In this document: positions 1-10,604 of the stretch, one piece after another | Layout of the letters: each line of letters opens with the position of its first letter | How positions within the stretch are numbered: the first letter of the stretch is position 1 | Source: Micromonospora sp. WMMA1947 | Lineage (GTDB): Bacteria; Actinomycetota; Actinomycetes; Mycobacteriales; Micromonosporaceae | Reading direction: 5' to 3' | Assembly: GCF_027497355.1 (NCBI RefSeq) | Contig: NZ_CP114909.1 | Span: forward strand, 372,001-436,000 | DNA length: 64,000 bases | The notes under the pieces: model-generated | Told to the model about the DNA's origin: nothing | The model's database searches: none | The model's input: the letters and a program-made list of their open reading frames with translations, nothing else | Position numbers and translations under genes: made by a program

Positions 1-870
1 GTCGAGAAACGCGGGCGACGCCGAGTCCAGCCAGTGCACGCGCGGGTCACGCCGGAACCAGGAGCGCTGCCGGCGCACGAACCGGCGGGTGGCGCGGATC
101 GTCTCCTCGTACGCTTCGACCTCGGTCAGCTCCCCGGCCAGGAACCGCAGCACCTGCTGGTAGCCGAGCGCCCGGCTCGCCGTCCGCCCCTCGGGCAGTC
201 CTTCGCCGACCAGCGCCCGCACCTCGTCGACCAGGCCGTCGGCCCACATCCGGTCCACCCGCAGCGCGATCCGCTCGTCCAGCGCGGCGGTGTCCAGGTC
301 CACGCCGAGCTGCACCGACGGGTAGTACGGCGTGGGCGACGGCAGCGACGCGGTGAACGGCGCGCCGGTCAGCTCGATCACCTCCAGCGCCCGCACGATC
401 CGCCGCCCGTTCGTGGGCAGGATGCTCGCCGCCGCGCCCGGGTCGGCCTCGGCCAGCCGCGCGTGCAGCGGCAGGGGGCCGACCGCCGCGAGTTCCGCCT
501 CCAGCCGCTCCCGCAGCGCCGGGTCGGTGCCGGGGAACTCGAACTGTTCCAGCACCGCCCGCACGTACAGCCCGGAGCCGCCGACGAGCAGCGGCACCCG
601 TCCCCGGGCCAGGATGTCGTCGACCGCCGCGCGGGCCAGCGTCTGGTACTCGGCGACGCTGGCCGGCTCGGTCACCGGCCAGATGTCCAGCAGGTGATGC
701 GGCACGCCCTCGCGTTCGGCCGGCGTGAGCTTGGCGGTGCCGATGTCCATGCCCCGGTAGAGCTGCATCGAGTCGGCGTTCACCACCTCGCCGCCGAGCG
801 CGTGGGCCAGCGCGATGCTCAGCGCCGACTTCCCGGCCGCTGTCGGCCCGACCACGGCGACGACCCTCAC
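1..870 (-). CDS. miaA: tRNA dimethylallyltransferase MiaA (3' end cut by window edge)
   Basis: MiaA transfers a dimethylallyl group to N6 of A37 in tRNAs reading UNN codons; MiaB, encoded at 5045-6544, then methylthiolates the product. The translation opens with a P-loop GPTAAGKS, then NADSMQLYRGMDIGTAK and GGSGLY, all characteristic of the family. About 290 residues are visible; the family runs to roughly 310, so only the last ~20 are missing past the left edge. The GTG start at 870 overlaps the stop of the upstream gene by 4 bp (GTGA), implying translational coupling. Confidence 0.95.
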   Translation of the reverse strand, partial: MRVVAVVGPTAAGKSALSIALAHALGGEVVNADSMQLYRGMDIGTAKLTPAEREGVPHHLLDIWPVTEPASVAEYQTLARAAVDDILARGRVPLLVGGSGLYVRAVLEQFEFPGTDPALRERLEAELAAVGPLPLHARLAEADPGAAASILPTNGRRIVRALEVIELTGAPFTASLPSPTPYYPSVQLGVDLDTAALDERIALRVDRMWADGLVDEVRALVGEGLPEGRTASRALGYQQVLRFLAGELTEVEAYEETIRATRRFVRRQRSWFRRDPRVHWLDSASPAFLD

Positions 871-1586
871 GCCCGCTCCCAGTTCGCCACGAAGTAGGCA
901 ACGCCGTAGGGGGCGCGGTGGTAGCTCAGCTCGCCGCGCCAGTCGCCGCCCGCCGCGCCGACCGCGCCGGCCAGCACCTGCCACGGCGCCCGCCCGGCGA
1001 CCCTCAGCTCCGCCGACAGCTCCGGGTCCAGGCCGAGCAGGGCGTCCGCGTCCGCACCGGCCAGGGCAACCGCAACCCCTTCGTCGTACGCCTCGGCGCG
1101 CGGGTCGTCGTACCCCGGCGCCTTGACGCCCCGGCAGGCGGACCCGTCACCGAGCACGAGCAGCGCGACCCGCGGGTCGTCGTCGAGGATCAGGCTCGCG
1201 CCGAACGCCGCGCACTCCGCCGGCGTGGCGTCGTGCGCCACCGACCGGGCCAGCCGGGGCAGCTCGGTGCCGGAGCGGTTCAGCAGCCACGCGCCGACGG
1301 TCAGGCTCAGCGGCAGGCGGTCCCCGCCCGCGCAGTTGACCTTCCAGAGCCGCACGCGCCGGTCCAGCCCGTACGGGCGAAGCGAACCGTGCTCGGCGGA
1401 GTTGAACAGGACGGTCTCCGGCCCTCCGCCGACGAGCAGGATCGCCTCGGGCTCGGCGGCGAGCAGCCGGGCGACAGCGGCGTCGGCGGCGGCGCGCAGG
1501 TCGTCCAGCTCGGGCGCGGCGGCGCCGGCCAGCTCGGGCACGATAAGCGGCGGGTGGGGGCAGACGGCGGCGGCAACCAGTGGCAC
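867..1586 (-). CDS. Class III extradiol dioxygenase subunit B-like protein
   Basis: A 239-residue protein of the LigB/MEMO-like fold. The N-terminal CPHPPLIVPEL motif is typical of the actinobacterial family annotated as class III extradiol ring-cleavage dioxygenase. In true dioxygenases such histidines help bind the metal, but the substrate of this clade is unknown and it may not be an oxygenase. It is immediately upstream of miaA with a 4-bp overlap, so the two are probably co-transcribed. Family call fairly sure, function not. Confidence 0.8.
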   Translation of the reverse strand: MPLVAAAVCPHPPLIVPELAGAAAPELDDLRAAADAAVARLLAAEPEAILLVGGGPETVLFNSAEHGSLRPYGLDRRVRLWKVNCAGGDRLPLSLTVGAWLLNRSGTELPRLARSVAHDATPAECAAFGASLILDDDPRVALLVLGDGSACRGVKAPGYDDPRAEAYDEGVAVALAGADADALLGLDPELSAELRVAGRAPWQVLAGAVGAAGGDWRGELSYHRAPYGVAYFVANWERA

Positions 1587-1789
1587 GCCCCAAACCTATC
1601 GGGATCTCCCGGTGCGTCCCCGCGCCGATCCGGTCATCGAGGGCGTACAACACCGTATGGTCACGGTCGGCGACAGGCGCTCGACACGGACGGGGGCGGA
1701 CCTGTGACAATGCCGGGAGAAAGTTTGCTGCGCCGTGGCGGCGAACGAGGGGGCTGTCCCCTCGGCGCCGGGAGAACGAGGATGGGCAC

Positions 1790-2998
1790 ATGAGCGACTG
1801 GACTGCCTTCGGACGGGTCGACGAGGACGGCACCGTCTACGTCAAGACCGCCGAGGGCGAGCGGGTGGTCGGATCCTGGCAGGCAGGGGCACCGGAGGAA
1901 GGGCTCGCCCACTTCGCCCGGCGCTACGCCGACCTGGTGACCGAGGTCGATCTGACCGAGGCCCGGCTCAACTCGGGCGCGGCTGACGCCGGCCACTCCC
2001 TGACCACGATCCGCCGGATCCGTGGGTCGCTGGCCGAGGCGCACGTCGTCGGCGACATCGACGCCCTTGCCGCCCGCCTGGACAAGCTGGCCACCGTCGC
2101 CGAGGAGAAGGCCGGCGAGGCCAAGGCGGCCCGCGAGGCCGCCCGGGGCGAGGCGCTGGCGCGCAAGACCGCCCTCGTCGAGGAGGCCGAGAAGCTGGCC
2201 GCCGAGTCGACCGGCTGGAAGACCGCCGGTGACCGCCTCAAGGAGATCCTCGACGAGTGGAAGACCATCCGCGGCGTCGACAAGAAGACCGACGGTGAGC
2301 TGTGGAAGCGGTTCGCCGCCGCGCGGGACGGCTTCACCCGCCGCCGGGGCGCCCACTTCGCCTCCCTCGACCAGCAGCGCAAGCAGGCGCAGACGGTCAA
2401 GGAGGAACTGGTCGCCGAGGCGGAGAAGCTCAAGGACTCCACCGACTGGGGCGTCACCGCCGGTCAGCTCAAGGACCTGATGGCCCAGTGGAAGGCCGCG
2501 CCGCGCGCCGCCAAGGAGGCCGAGCAGAAGCTCTGGGAACGGTTCCGCGCCGCGCAGGACGAGTTCTTCACCCGCCGCAGCGAGGTCTTCTCCGCGCGGG
2601 ACAACGAGCAGCGCGCCAACCTGGAGCGCAAGCAGGCGCTGCTGGCCGAGGCCGAGGCGCTCGACGTCGACGGCGACCCGAAGGGCGCCCAGGCGAAGCT
2701 GCGGGAGATCCAGGCGCAGTGGCACGAGGCCGGCCGGGTCCCCCGCGAGGCCGCCTCCGGGCTGGAGCGCCGGCTGCGGGCCGTGGACGACAAGGTCCGC
2801 GAGGTGATGGACTCGGCGTGGCGGCGCACCACCAAGGAGGACAACCCGCTGCTGGCGCAGATGCGCGCCCAGGTCGCCGAGGCCGAGGACCGGCTGGCCC
2901 GGGCCCAGGCCGCCGGTGACGCCCGCCGGATCAAGGAGGCCGAGCAGGCACTCGCCTCGAAGCGGCAGTTCCTCCAGCTCGCCGAGCAGGCCGGCTGA
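1790..2998 (+). CDS. DUF349 coiled-coil protein
   Basis: A 402-residue, highly charged Glu/Lys/Ala-rich protein with repeated helical units containing W-K and LWERFRAA/LWKRFAAA patterns. These are the signature of DUF349 repeats; at least three can be read. No signal peptide or membrane segment, so probably cytoplasmic. The ATG at 1790 (MSDWTAFGRVDEDG) is preferred over more upstream in-frame codons because the family-like sequence begins there and GAGGAT lies just upstream. It is followed by a strong terminator at 3040-3078. The molecular role of DUF349 in actinobacteria is not established. Confidence 0.85.
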   Translation: MSDWTAFGRVDEDGTVYVKTAEGERVVGSWQAGAPEEGLAHFARRYADLVTEVDLTEARLNSGAADAGHSLTTIRRIRGSLAEAHVVGDIDALAARLDKLATVAEEKAGEAKAAREAARGEALARKTALVEEAEKLAAESTGWKTAGDRLKEILDEWKTIRGVDKKTDGELWKRFAAARDGFTRRRGAHFASLDQQRKQAQTVKEELVAEAEKLKDSTDWGVTAGQLKDLMAQWKAAPRAAKEAEQKLWERFRAAQDEFFTRRSEVFSARDNEQRANLERKQALLAEAEALDVDGDPKGAQAKLREIQAQWHEAGRVPREAASGLERRLRAVDDKVREVMDSAWRRTTKEDNPLLAQMRAQVAEAEDRLARAQAAGDARRIKEAEQALASKRQFLQLAEQAG

Positions 2999-3039
2999 CG
3001 CGGCAACCCCCGGCCGGGCAGGCCGGCGGACGGACACAT

Positions 3040-3078
3040 CAGGTGAGCCCCCGGCCCTGTCGGCCGGGGGCTCACCTG
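3040..3078 (+). terminator. Strong hairpin terminator after the DUF349 gene
   Basis: A perfect 17-bp stem (3040-3056 with 3062-3078) with a 5-nt loop lies 42 nt after the DUF349 stop. There is no U-tract, as is common in high-GC actinobacteria. Confidence 0.8.
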
Positions 3079-3092
3079 CGTCCGGACCAGGG

Positions 3093-3121
3093 TTGACGCA
3101 TCGAGGCAGGCTGATCAGAAT
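3093..3121 (+). promoter_or_regulatory. Possible promoter for the GH5 gene
   Basis: TTGACG (3093-3098), 17 bp, then CAGAAT (3116-3121) resembles a housekeeping promoter. It lies just after the DUF349 terminator and about 210 bp before the GH5 start. The rest of the leader (3122-3330) holds no gene and no clear operator. The -10 is a weak match, so this is tentative. Confidence 0.35.
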
Positions 3122-3258
3122 GAGCGGCGGAGCCAGGTTCAGGCACCGGCACGAGGGCACCGACGGCTGATCTCGCCGTCGACGATCGCCGGTGCGACAT
3201 CTCGCGGGTGGCCGTCCACACGACACGGCCCGACGCGCGCTGCGCGCGTACTCGATGA

Positions 3259-4953
<1,695 letters not shown>

Positions 4954-4954
4954 T

Positions 4955-5039
4955 GTAAGGAAGGGCCCCTTATTAACGCCTGCGGTAGAGGAAGGGCCCC
5001 CTTTTAACACCGAGTGTTAAGAGGGGGCCCTTCCTTACC
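4955..5039. repeat. GGCCC repeat cluster, three units; likely bidirectional terminator
   Basis: Three units of the AAGGGCCCC...TTAAC repeat: direct units beginning near 4955 and 4985, and an inverted one at 5014-5039. Units two and three pair as a stem of about 21 bp with one G-U-type mismatch and a tiny loop. It sits between the convergent GH5 gene and miaB, immediately after the GH5 stop. The same units recur at 23571-23626 and 26875-26933. Confidence 0.85.
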
Positions 5040-5044
5040 GGCGG

Positions 5045-6544
5045 TCAGTGGGCGGCGCAGCCGCCTACCGGGGCGGGTGCGGCAGCCGGTGCGCCGATCG
5101 TCGGCAGGCCGAGCAGCACCCCCGGGGTACGCGGAACCTGCCCCGCCTCGGCCGCGTCCCCGGCCCGGGTACGCCGGTGGGCCAGCGGCGCGCCGTCGGC
5201 GTTGAGGTGGTGCGGGGCGGCGTACGTGACGACTGTGTGCACGATGTCGCCGGGGCGGATCCGCCCGGCCAACTCACCGGTGGCGAAGTGCACGAGCCGG
5301 CCGTCGCGGGCCCGGCCCGACATCCGGCCGGTGCGCTCGTCCTTGCGGCCCTCGCCGACCGCCACCAGCACCTCGACGGTCTCGCCGACCAGCTTCTTGT
5401 TCTCCGCCCAGGTGATCTCCTCGACGCAGGCGATCAGCCGCTCGTAGCGCTCCTGCACGACCTGTTTGGGCAGCTGCCCGTCCATGGTCGCGGCCGGGGT
5501 GCCGGGGCGCTTGGAGTACTGGAAGGTGAACGCCGAGGAGAACCGCGCCTCCCGGACCACGTCCAGCGTGCGGGCGAAGTCGGCCTCGGTCTCGCCGGGG
5601 AAGCCGACGATGATGTCGGTGGTGATCGCCGCGTCCGGCATGGCCGCCCGGACCTTTTCGATGATCCCCAGGTACTTCTCCGACCGGTACGAGCGGCGCA
5701 TCGCCCGCAGTACGTCGTCCGAGCCGGACTGCAACGGCATGTGCAGCGAGTGGCAGACGTTCGGCGTCTCGGCCATCGCGGCGATCACGTCGTCGGTGAA
5801 GTCCTTCGGGTGCGGGCTGGTGAATCGCACCCGCTCCAGCCCGTCGATGTCGCCGCAGGCGCGCAGCAGCTTGCCGAACGCGTACCGGTCGCCGAACTCG
5901 ACGCCGTAGGAGTTGACGTTCTGCCCGAGCAGCGTCACCTCCAGCACGCCGGAGTCGGCCAGCGCACGGACCTCGGCGAGGATGTCGCCGGGGCGGCGGT
6001 CCTTCTCCTTGCCGCGCAGGGAGGGCACGATGCAGAACGTGCAGGTGTTGTTGCAGCCGACGGAGATCGAGACCCACCCGGCGTACGTCGACTCGCGCCG
6101 GGTCGGCAGCGTGGAGGGGAAGACCTCCAGCGACTCCAGGATCTCGACCTCGGCCGCGGCGTTGTGCCGCGCCCGGTCCAGCATCGCCGGCAGCGAACCG
6201 ATGTTGTGCGTGCCGAAGACGACGTCCACCCAGGGCGCCTTGCGGACGATGTCGCCGCGGTCCTTCTGGGCCAGGCAGCCGCCGACAGCGATCTGCATGC
6301 CGGGATGCTTGGCCTTCACGGGGCGCAGATGACCCAGGTTGCCGTAGAGCCGGTTGTCGGCGTTCTCCCGGACCGCGCAGGTGTTGAACACCACCACGTC
6401 GGGCTGCTCGTCGGCCTCGGCGGCGCGCACGTAACCGGCGTCCTCGAGGAGGCCGGAGATGCGCTCGGAGTCGTGCACGTTCATCTGGCAGCCGTACGTA
6501 CGCACCTGGTAGGTGCGCGGGCTGCCCGCGGCTGCGGTAGTCAT
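5045..6544 (-). CDS. miaB: tRNA-2-methylthio-N6-dimethylallyladenosine synthase MiaB
   Basis: Radical-SAM methylthiotransferase (499 aa) acting on i6A37 of tRNA after MiaA. The N-terminal UPF0004 domain starts [12 protein letters not shown] and carries NTCAVREN and GGCLAQ cysteines for the auxiliary 4Fe-4S cluster. The radical-SAM core has CNNTCTFC, then GQNVNSYG and [10 protein letters not shown] typical of MiaB rather than RimO. A TRAM domain follows. ATG at 6544 is chosen because the conserved N-terminus ([19 protein letters not shown]) starts there; upstream in-frame sequence overlaps the divergent DUF2277 gene and looks non-coding. The paralogue RimO is at 53879-55381. Confidence 0.95.
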   Translation of the reverse strand: MTTAAAGSPRTYQVRTYGCQMNVHDSERISGLLEDAGYVRAAEADEQPDVVVFNTCAVRENADNRLYGNLGHLRPVKAKHPGMQIAVGGCLAQKDRGDIVRKAPWVDVVFGTHNIGSLPAMLDRARHNAAAEVEILESLEVFPSTLPTRRESTYAGWVSISVGCNNTCTFCIVPSLRGKEKDRRPGDILAEVRALADSGVLEVTLLGQNVNSYGVEFGDRYAFGKLLRACGDIDGLERVRFTSPHPKDFTDDVIAAMAETPNVCHSLHMPLQSGSDDVLRAMRRSYRSEKYLGIIEKVRAAMPDAAITTDIIVGFPGETEADFARTLDVVREARFSSAFTFQYSKRPGTPAATMDGQLPKQVVQERYERLIACVEEITWAENKKLVGETVEVLVAVGEGRKDERTGRMSGRARDGRLVHFATGELAGRIRPGDIVHTVVTYAAPHHLNADGAPLAHRRTRAGDAAEAGQVPRTPGVLLGLPTIGAPAAAPAPVGGCAAH

Positions 6545-6596
6545 GACCCGCACAGCGTATCCGGGTGGAGCCGGTCGTATCGAACGAGGAGGAGCC

Positions 6597-6824
6597 GTGT
6601 GCCGCAGCATCAAGACCCTGCGTGAGCCGTACGTCCCGGTGGTCACCGAGGAGGACATCCGCGCCGCCGCGTTGCAGTACGTCCGGAAGATCTCCGGATT
6701 CCGTACCCCGGCGGCGCACAACGCCGCCGCGTTCGACGCCGCGGTGGACGCCGTGGCCGCCGCCACCGCGACGCTGCTCGAGCAGCTCGTGGTGCGGGGG
6801 CAGCAGCCGGCGGCCCGGGGCTGA
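6597..6824 (+). CDS. DUF2277 family small protein
   Basis: A 75-residue protein beginning (GTG) [20 protein letters not shown], the conserved opening of DUF2277. AGGAGGAG lies 5-6 nt before the GTG, which fixes the start. The rest is mostly helical and Ala-rich. No motif suggests a reaction. Divergent from miaB with about 50 bp between starts. Confidence 0.85.
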   Translation: MCRSIKTLREPYVPVVTEEDIRAAALQYVRKISGFRTPAAHNAAAFDAAVDAVAAATATLLEQLVVRGQQPAARG

Positions 6825-6902
6825 GCCCGGGGCCGCCACCGCTCGCCGCCGGTGGGGGCACGGCGGCGAGCACCGGTCACGGGCGCCCGCCGGCGCCCGC
6901 GC

Positions 6903-7382
6903 TCAGGCGGCGGCGAGCGCCGGGGCGACCGTGTCCGGCGCCCAGCGCGACCGGTGGCACTGCGACCAGCCCCGGCAGCGCGCGTCGGCGACCGTGCAGA
7001 GCCGGTGGTGGCTGAGCACCTCGCCGTCGTCGGTGTCGGCCACGTCGAAGTGCACCGGCCGGATCGTGCCGTCCGGCGCGACCAGCAGGTGCCGCCCGGC
7101 GTCCAGCGTGTCGTCGCGCATCAGGCAGTTGCGGCCCAGCAGCCGGGCCAGCGCCGCGAGGGCGGGCAGCTCGGGCAGGCCGTCGGGCACGCCGTAACAG
7201 TCGACCACCGTGCCGTACAGCCCGGGCGCCTCCCACACGTCGCAGACCACCGCGTACGCGGGGAGCCGCATCGGGTCGGCGACGGCCATGGGCATCACCA
7301 CCCGGCCGAGTGCCTCGGCCAGTGCCGGGTAGACCTCTACCGGCGCGCCGCCGTCGATTCTCCAGTTCCACAGCTCGGTCAT
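6903..7382 (-). CDS. Unrecognised 159-residue protein
   Basis: A soluble protein beginning [22 protein letters not shown] do not recognise the family. GAGGAGG upstream of ATG 7382 supports the start. There is no signal peptide or membrane segment. It contains scattered Cys and His residues ([19 protein letters not shown] near the C terminus) that could bind metal, but no classical motif. An 18-bp motif about 90 bp upstream is shared with selD, the next gene, suggesting common regulation. Confidence 0.7.
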   Translation of the reverse strand: MTELWNWRIDGGAPVEVYPALAEALGRVVMPMAVADPMRLPAYAVVCDVWEAPGLYGTVVDCYGVPDGLPELPALAALARLLGRNCLMRDDTLDAGRHLLVAPDGTIRPVHFDVADTDDGEVLSHHRLCTVADARCRGWSQCHRSRWAPDTVAPALAAA

Positions 7383-7470
7383 GCCGCCTCCTCGCTGCGC
7401 TCGTTCCACCGGCCTCCGGATCGGGCCTTAAAGACGATGGTGGGGTGCATTTGACCTCAGCCGGGCGCAA

Positions 7471-7488
7471 GTTACCGGTCTGTGACCA
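7471..7488. promoter_or_regulatory. 18-bp motif shared with the selD upstream region (copy 1)
   Basis: GTTACCGGTCTGTGACCA differs at two positions from the copy at 8676-8693. Half-sites GTTACC and GTGACC are 11 bp apart, one helical turn. It lies 89 bp upstream of the gene starting at 7382. The rest of 7383-7594 shows no gene or tRNA. Confidence 0.45.
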
Positions 7489-7594
7489 TTCCGGGCAAAA
7501 TTCCCTCGGGCGACGTTGCCCAGAGTAGCTGGAAGATGACAGTTTATCGGGTACGGTGCCGCGCCGGCGGCCCAGCCGCGCCGCGAATCGCAGC

Positions 7595-8584
7595 TCAGCG
7601 CACCCGGATCAGGTGCTCCGAAGCCGGCAGCAGCTCACCGATCACGGTGCCGCCCGGCACCTCACCGGCGACCAGCAGTCCGCCGGAGGTCTGCGCGTCG
7701 GCGAGCAGCAGCCGCTCCCCCTCGTCGGCGCCGCCGAAGTCGGTCCACGGGGTGACCCACTCCAGGTTGCGCCGGGTGCCACCGCTGACGTACCCGTCGC
7801 GCATCGCCTCCCGCGCACCGGGCAGGTACGGCACCGCCGCCGCGTCGATCGCCACCGTCAGGCGGCTCGCCCGGGCCAGCTTCGAGGCGTGCCCGAGCAG
7901 TCCGAAACCGGTCACGTCGGTGCCGCAGCGGATGCCCGCGGCCACCGCCGCGCGGGCCGCGTCCCGGTTGAGCCGGGCCATCGACTCGACCGCCTCGGGG
8001 AAGCGCTGCCCGGTCTGCTTGTGCCGGGTGTTGAGCACGCCCACGCCGAGCGGCTTGGTCAGCGACAGCGGCAGCCCGGCCCGCCCGGCGTCGAGCGTGA
8101 TCAGCTCCTCCGGCCGGACCACACCGGTGACCGCCAGGCCGTACTTCGGGCCGTCGTCGTCCACGCTGTGCCCGCCGGCCAGGTGACAGTTCGCCTCCCG
8201 GGCCACGTCCAGACCGCCGCGCAGGACCTCGCGGGCCATCTCCGGCGGCAGCACACCGCGCGGCCAGCAGAGCAGGTTGAGCGCGACGAGCGGGGTGCCG
8301 CCCATCGCGTACACGTCGGAGAGCGCGTTGGCGGCGGCGATGCGCCCCCAGTCGTAGGCGTCGTCGACCACCGGGGTGAAGAAGTCGGCGGTGCTCACCA
8401 GACCCGTACGCTCGTCCAGCCGGACCACCGCGGCGTCGTCGCCGTTCTCCAGGCCGACCAGCAGGTCGGCCGAACCGCCGGTGGCGCCGAGCCCGGCGAC
8501 CATCGCCTCCAGTTCGCCGGGCGGGATCTTGCAGGCGCAGCCGCCACCGCGGGCGTAGTCGGTCAGCCGGATCGCGTCGGTCAT
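7595..8584 (-). CDS. selD: Selenide, water dikinase SelD
   Basis: SelD makes selenophosphate from selenide and ATP, the selenium donor for selenocysteine, selenouridine and some selenium-containing small molecules. The 329-residue protein has the N-terminal GGGCACKIPP loop; Cys16 is at the position that is Cys or Sec in homologues, and no in-frame TGA is involved. It continues with the PurM-like ATP-binding fold (STADFFTPVVDD, AANALSDVYAMGG, GGHSVDDDGPKYG, DVTGFGLLGH). No selA, selB, selenophosphate-using enzyme or tRNA-Sec is visible in the window. It diverges from gluA, sharing an intergenic region of about 200 bp. Confidence 0.95.
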   Translation of the reverse strand: MTDAIRLTDYARGGGCACKIPPGELEAMVAGLGATGGSADLLVGLENGDDAAVVRLDERTGLVSTADFFTPVVDDAYDWGRIAAANALSDVYAMGGTPLVALNLLCWPRGVLPPEMAREVLRGGLDVAREANCHLAGGHSVDDDGPKYGLAVTGVVRPEELITLDAGRAGLPLSLTKPLGVGVLNTRHKQTGQRFPEAVESMARLNRDAARAAVAAGIRCGTDVTGFGLLGHASKLARASRLTVAIDAAAVPYLPGAREAMRDGYVSGGTRRNLEWVTPWTDFGGADEGERLLLADAQTSGGLLVAGEVPGGTVIGELLPASEHLIRVR

Positions 8585-8675
8585 CGCCTCATGATCTCCG
8601 GCCTGCGGCTTCGGCGCCAGTCGGCCCACCCGGACGGTGACGAAATTCGGACGGGCCGGTACGCCGGTGACCGGT

Positions 8676-8693
8676 GTTACCGCTCCGTGACCA
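8676..8693. promoter_or_regulatory. 18-bp motif shared with the 7382 gene upstream region (copy 2)
   Basis: GTTACCGCTCCGTGACCA, 92 bp upstream of the selD start and inside the selD/gluA divergent region. It is in the same orientation and at nearly the same distance from its minus-strand gene as copy 1. Confidence 0.45.
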
Positions 8694-8792
8694 ACTGAGT
8701 TGCGTTCCGCCATGTCACCCCGCCTACAGTTGCCCAACCGGGGGTCGACCGACCCCCGAATTCCGCCATGGACGACAGGGACGGTGGACGAC

Positions 8793-9539
8793 GTGACGAC
8801 GGGCGACCCGCTGATCGTGCTCGACGGGGTCAACAAGTGGTTCGGGCCGCTGCACGTGCTCGACGACGTGTCCCTCTCCGTCGGCCGGGGCGAGGTGGTC
8901 GTCGTGATCGGCCCGTCCGGCTCCGGCAAGTCGACGCTGTGCCGCACCATCAACCGGCTGGAGCCCATCGACAAGGGCACCATCACGTTCGACGGGCAGC
9001 CGCTGCCGGCCGAGGGCAAGCCCCTGGCCAAGCTGCGCAGCGAGGTCGGCATGGTGTTCCAGTCGTTCAACCTCTTCGCGCACAAGACCATCCTGGAGAA
9101 CGTCACGCTGGGGCCGGTCAAGGTCCGCAGGGAGAAGCCGGCCGCCGCCCGTGAGCGTGGCCTGGCCCTGCTGGACCGTGTCGGCATCGCCAACCAGGCG
9201 GACAAGTACCCGGCGCAGCTCTCCGGCGGCCAGCAGCAGCGGGCGGCGATCGCCCGCGCGCTGGCCATGCAGCCCAAGGCGATGCTGTTCGACGAGCCGA
9301 CGAGCGCGCTGGACCCGGAGATGGTCGGCGAGGTGCTCGACGTGATGACGTCGCTGGCCCGTGAGGGCATGACCATGGTCGTGGTCACCCACGAGATGGG
9401 CTTCGCCCGGCACGCGGCCAACCGGGTCATCTTCATGGCCGACGGCAAGCTGGTCGAGGACGCGCCGCCGGCCGAGTTCTTCGCGAACCCGCGCAGCGAG
9501 CGGGCCAAGGACTTCCTCTCCAAGATCCTCACCCACTGA
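8793..9539 (+). CDS. gluA: Glutamate-type ABC transporter ATP-binding protein
   Basis: A 248-residue polar amino-acid ABC ATPase. Walker [11 protein letters not shown]-loop [10 protein letters not shown], signature LSGGQQQR, Walker [14 protein letters not shown] and the switch histidine [10 protein letters not shown] are all intact. GTG at 8793 is preferred: AGGGA lies about 11 nt upstream and homologues begin near [15 protein letters not shown] at 8784 and an upstream ATG are alternatives. First gene of a four-gene operon (gluABCD) that energises uptake of glutamate or a similar amino acid. Confidence 0.92.
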   Translation: MTTGDPLIVLDGVNKWFGPLHVLDDVSLSVGRGEVVVVIGPSGSGKSTLCRTINRLEPIDKGTITFDGQPLPAEGKPLAKLRSEVGMVFQSFNLFAHKTILENVTLGPVKVRREKPAAARERGLALLDRVGIANQADKYPAQLSGGQQQRAAIARALAMQPKAMLFDEPTSALDPEMVGEVLDVMTSLAREGMTMVVVTHEMGFARHAANRVIFMADGKLVEDAPPAEFFANPRSERAKDFLSKILTH

Positions 9540-9589
9540 GCGCCCGTAGTGGAGTCGTCCCGTCGACTCCGTCGAAGAAGGAGATGAAT

Positions 9590-10525
9590 ATGCGTTACAA
9601 GCGCGTGGCGGCGATGGCCATGATGGCCTCGCTCGCCCTGACCGCGGCCGCCTGCGGCAAGGAGGGGGACCCCGCCCCCAGCGGCGGCGGCAACGCCAGC
9701 GGTGGGGCGCAGGGCGACAGCTGCAGCAGCTCGGGCGTGACCTTCACCCCCAAGACGGACGCCAACGTCGCCGGCAGCCCGGCCTTCGAGAAGATCAAGT
9801 CGGCCGGCAAGGTCGTCATCGGCGTCAAGTTCGACCAGCCGAACCTCGGCTACAAGGACGCTCAGGGCAAGCGCTGCGGCTTCGACATCGAGATCGCTCA
9901 GTACGTCGCCAGCACGCTCGGCGTGGACCCGGCGAAGATCGAGTACAAGGAGATCGCGTCCGCCAACCGCGAGACCGCGATCAAGGGTGGCGAGATCGAC
10001 TACTACGTCGGCACCTACTCGATCACGGACAAGCGCAAGAACGACGTCTCCTTCGCCGGCCCGTACTTCGTCGCCGGCCAGGACCTGCTGGTTCGCAAGG
10101 ACGAGTCGTCGATCACCGGCAAGGACACGCTCAAGGGCAAGAAGGTCTGCTCGGCCACCGGCTCCACGCCGATCCAGAAGATCCGCGACGAGGGCCTGAC
10201 CGAGGGCGAGAACATCGTCGAGTTCAAGACCTACTCCGAGTGCGTCTCGCAGCTGCTCGACAAGAAGGTCGACGCGGTGACCACCGACGACGCCATCCTC
10301 AAGGGCTACGCCGCGCAGAACCCGGACGAGCTCAAGGTCGTCGGCCAGCCGTTCAGCACCGAGAAGTACGGCATCGGCCTGCCCAAGGACGACAAGGCCC
10401 TGCGTGACTACGTGAACGACCAGATCGAGGCGTCGTTCACCGACGGCACCTGGAAGAAGATCTACGACGGCACGCTCGGCAAGTCCGGCTCGCCGGCCAC
10501 CCCGCCGCAGCTCGAGCGGTACTGA
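9590..10525 (+). CDS. gluB: Glutamate-binding lipoprotein
   Basis: The extracellular substrate-binding subunit. A lipoprotein signal ends at the lipobox TAAAC with Cys22 for lipidation, followed by a Gly/Ser-rich tether (residues about 25-45) and a type 2 periplasmic-binding fold with GVKFDQPNLGY and GFDIEIAQYVA typical of the GluB/GlnH family. AAGGAG is 6 nt before ATG 9590 and abuts an earlier ATG at 9584, so the second is the better start. The mature protein would be anchored to the outer face of the membrane and feed GluC/GluD. Confidence 0.92.
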   Translation: MRYKRVAAMAMMASLALTAAACGKEGDPAPSGGGNASGGAQGDSCSSSGVTFTPKTDANVAGSPAFEKIKSAGKVVIGVKFDQPNLGYKDAQGKRCGFDIEIAQYVASTLGVDPAKIEYKEIASANRETAIKGGEIDYYVGTYSITDKRKNDVSFAGPYFVAGQDLLVRKDESSITGKDTLKGKKVCSATGSTPIQKIRDEGLTEGENIVEFKTYSECVSQLLDKKVDAVTTDDAILKGYAAQNPDELKVVGQPFSTEKYGIGLPKDDKALRDYVNDQIEASFTDGTWKKIYDGTLGKSGSPATPPQLERY

Positions 10526-10542
10526 CGGTCCGCACCGACGTC

Positions 10543-10579
10543 GGACCGGGCGGGGAGGTCCTTCCTCCCCGCCCGGTCC
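10543..10579 (+). terminator. Intra-operon hairpin between gluB and gluC
   Basis: Perfect 16-bp stem (10543-10558 with 10564-10579) and 5-nt loop, 17 nt after the gluB stop and 26 nt before the gluC start. It probably partly terminates transcription or protects the gluB 3' end, giving more binding protein than permease. Confidence 0.7.
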
Positions 10580-10604
10580 CGTCTGGAGAGAGTGAGAGCG
10601 AGGT

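Noticed and set aside
7383..7594. Searched for a selenocysteine tRNA next to selD
   Set aside because: No acceptor stem with a UCA anticodon loop and a TTC-type T-arm could be built on either strand.
8539..8539. Possible selenocysteine codon in SelD
   Set aside because: The active-site position is encoded as Cys within GGGCACK; no in-frame TGA occurs.
8600..8730. GlnR or PhoP box upstream of gluA
   Set aside because: GTTAC-n6-GTGAC resembles half of a GlnR site, but the GAAAC half-sites are missing, so only a generic shared motif is reported.
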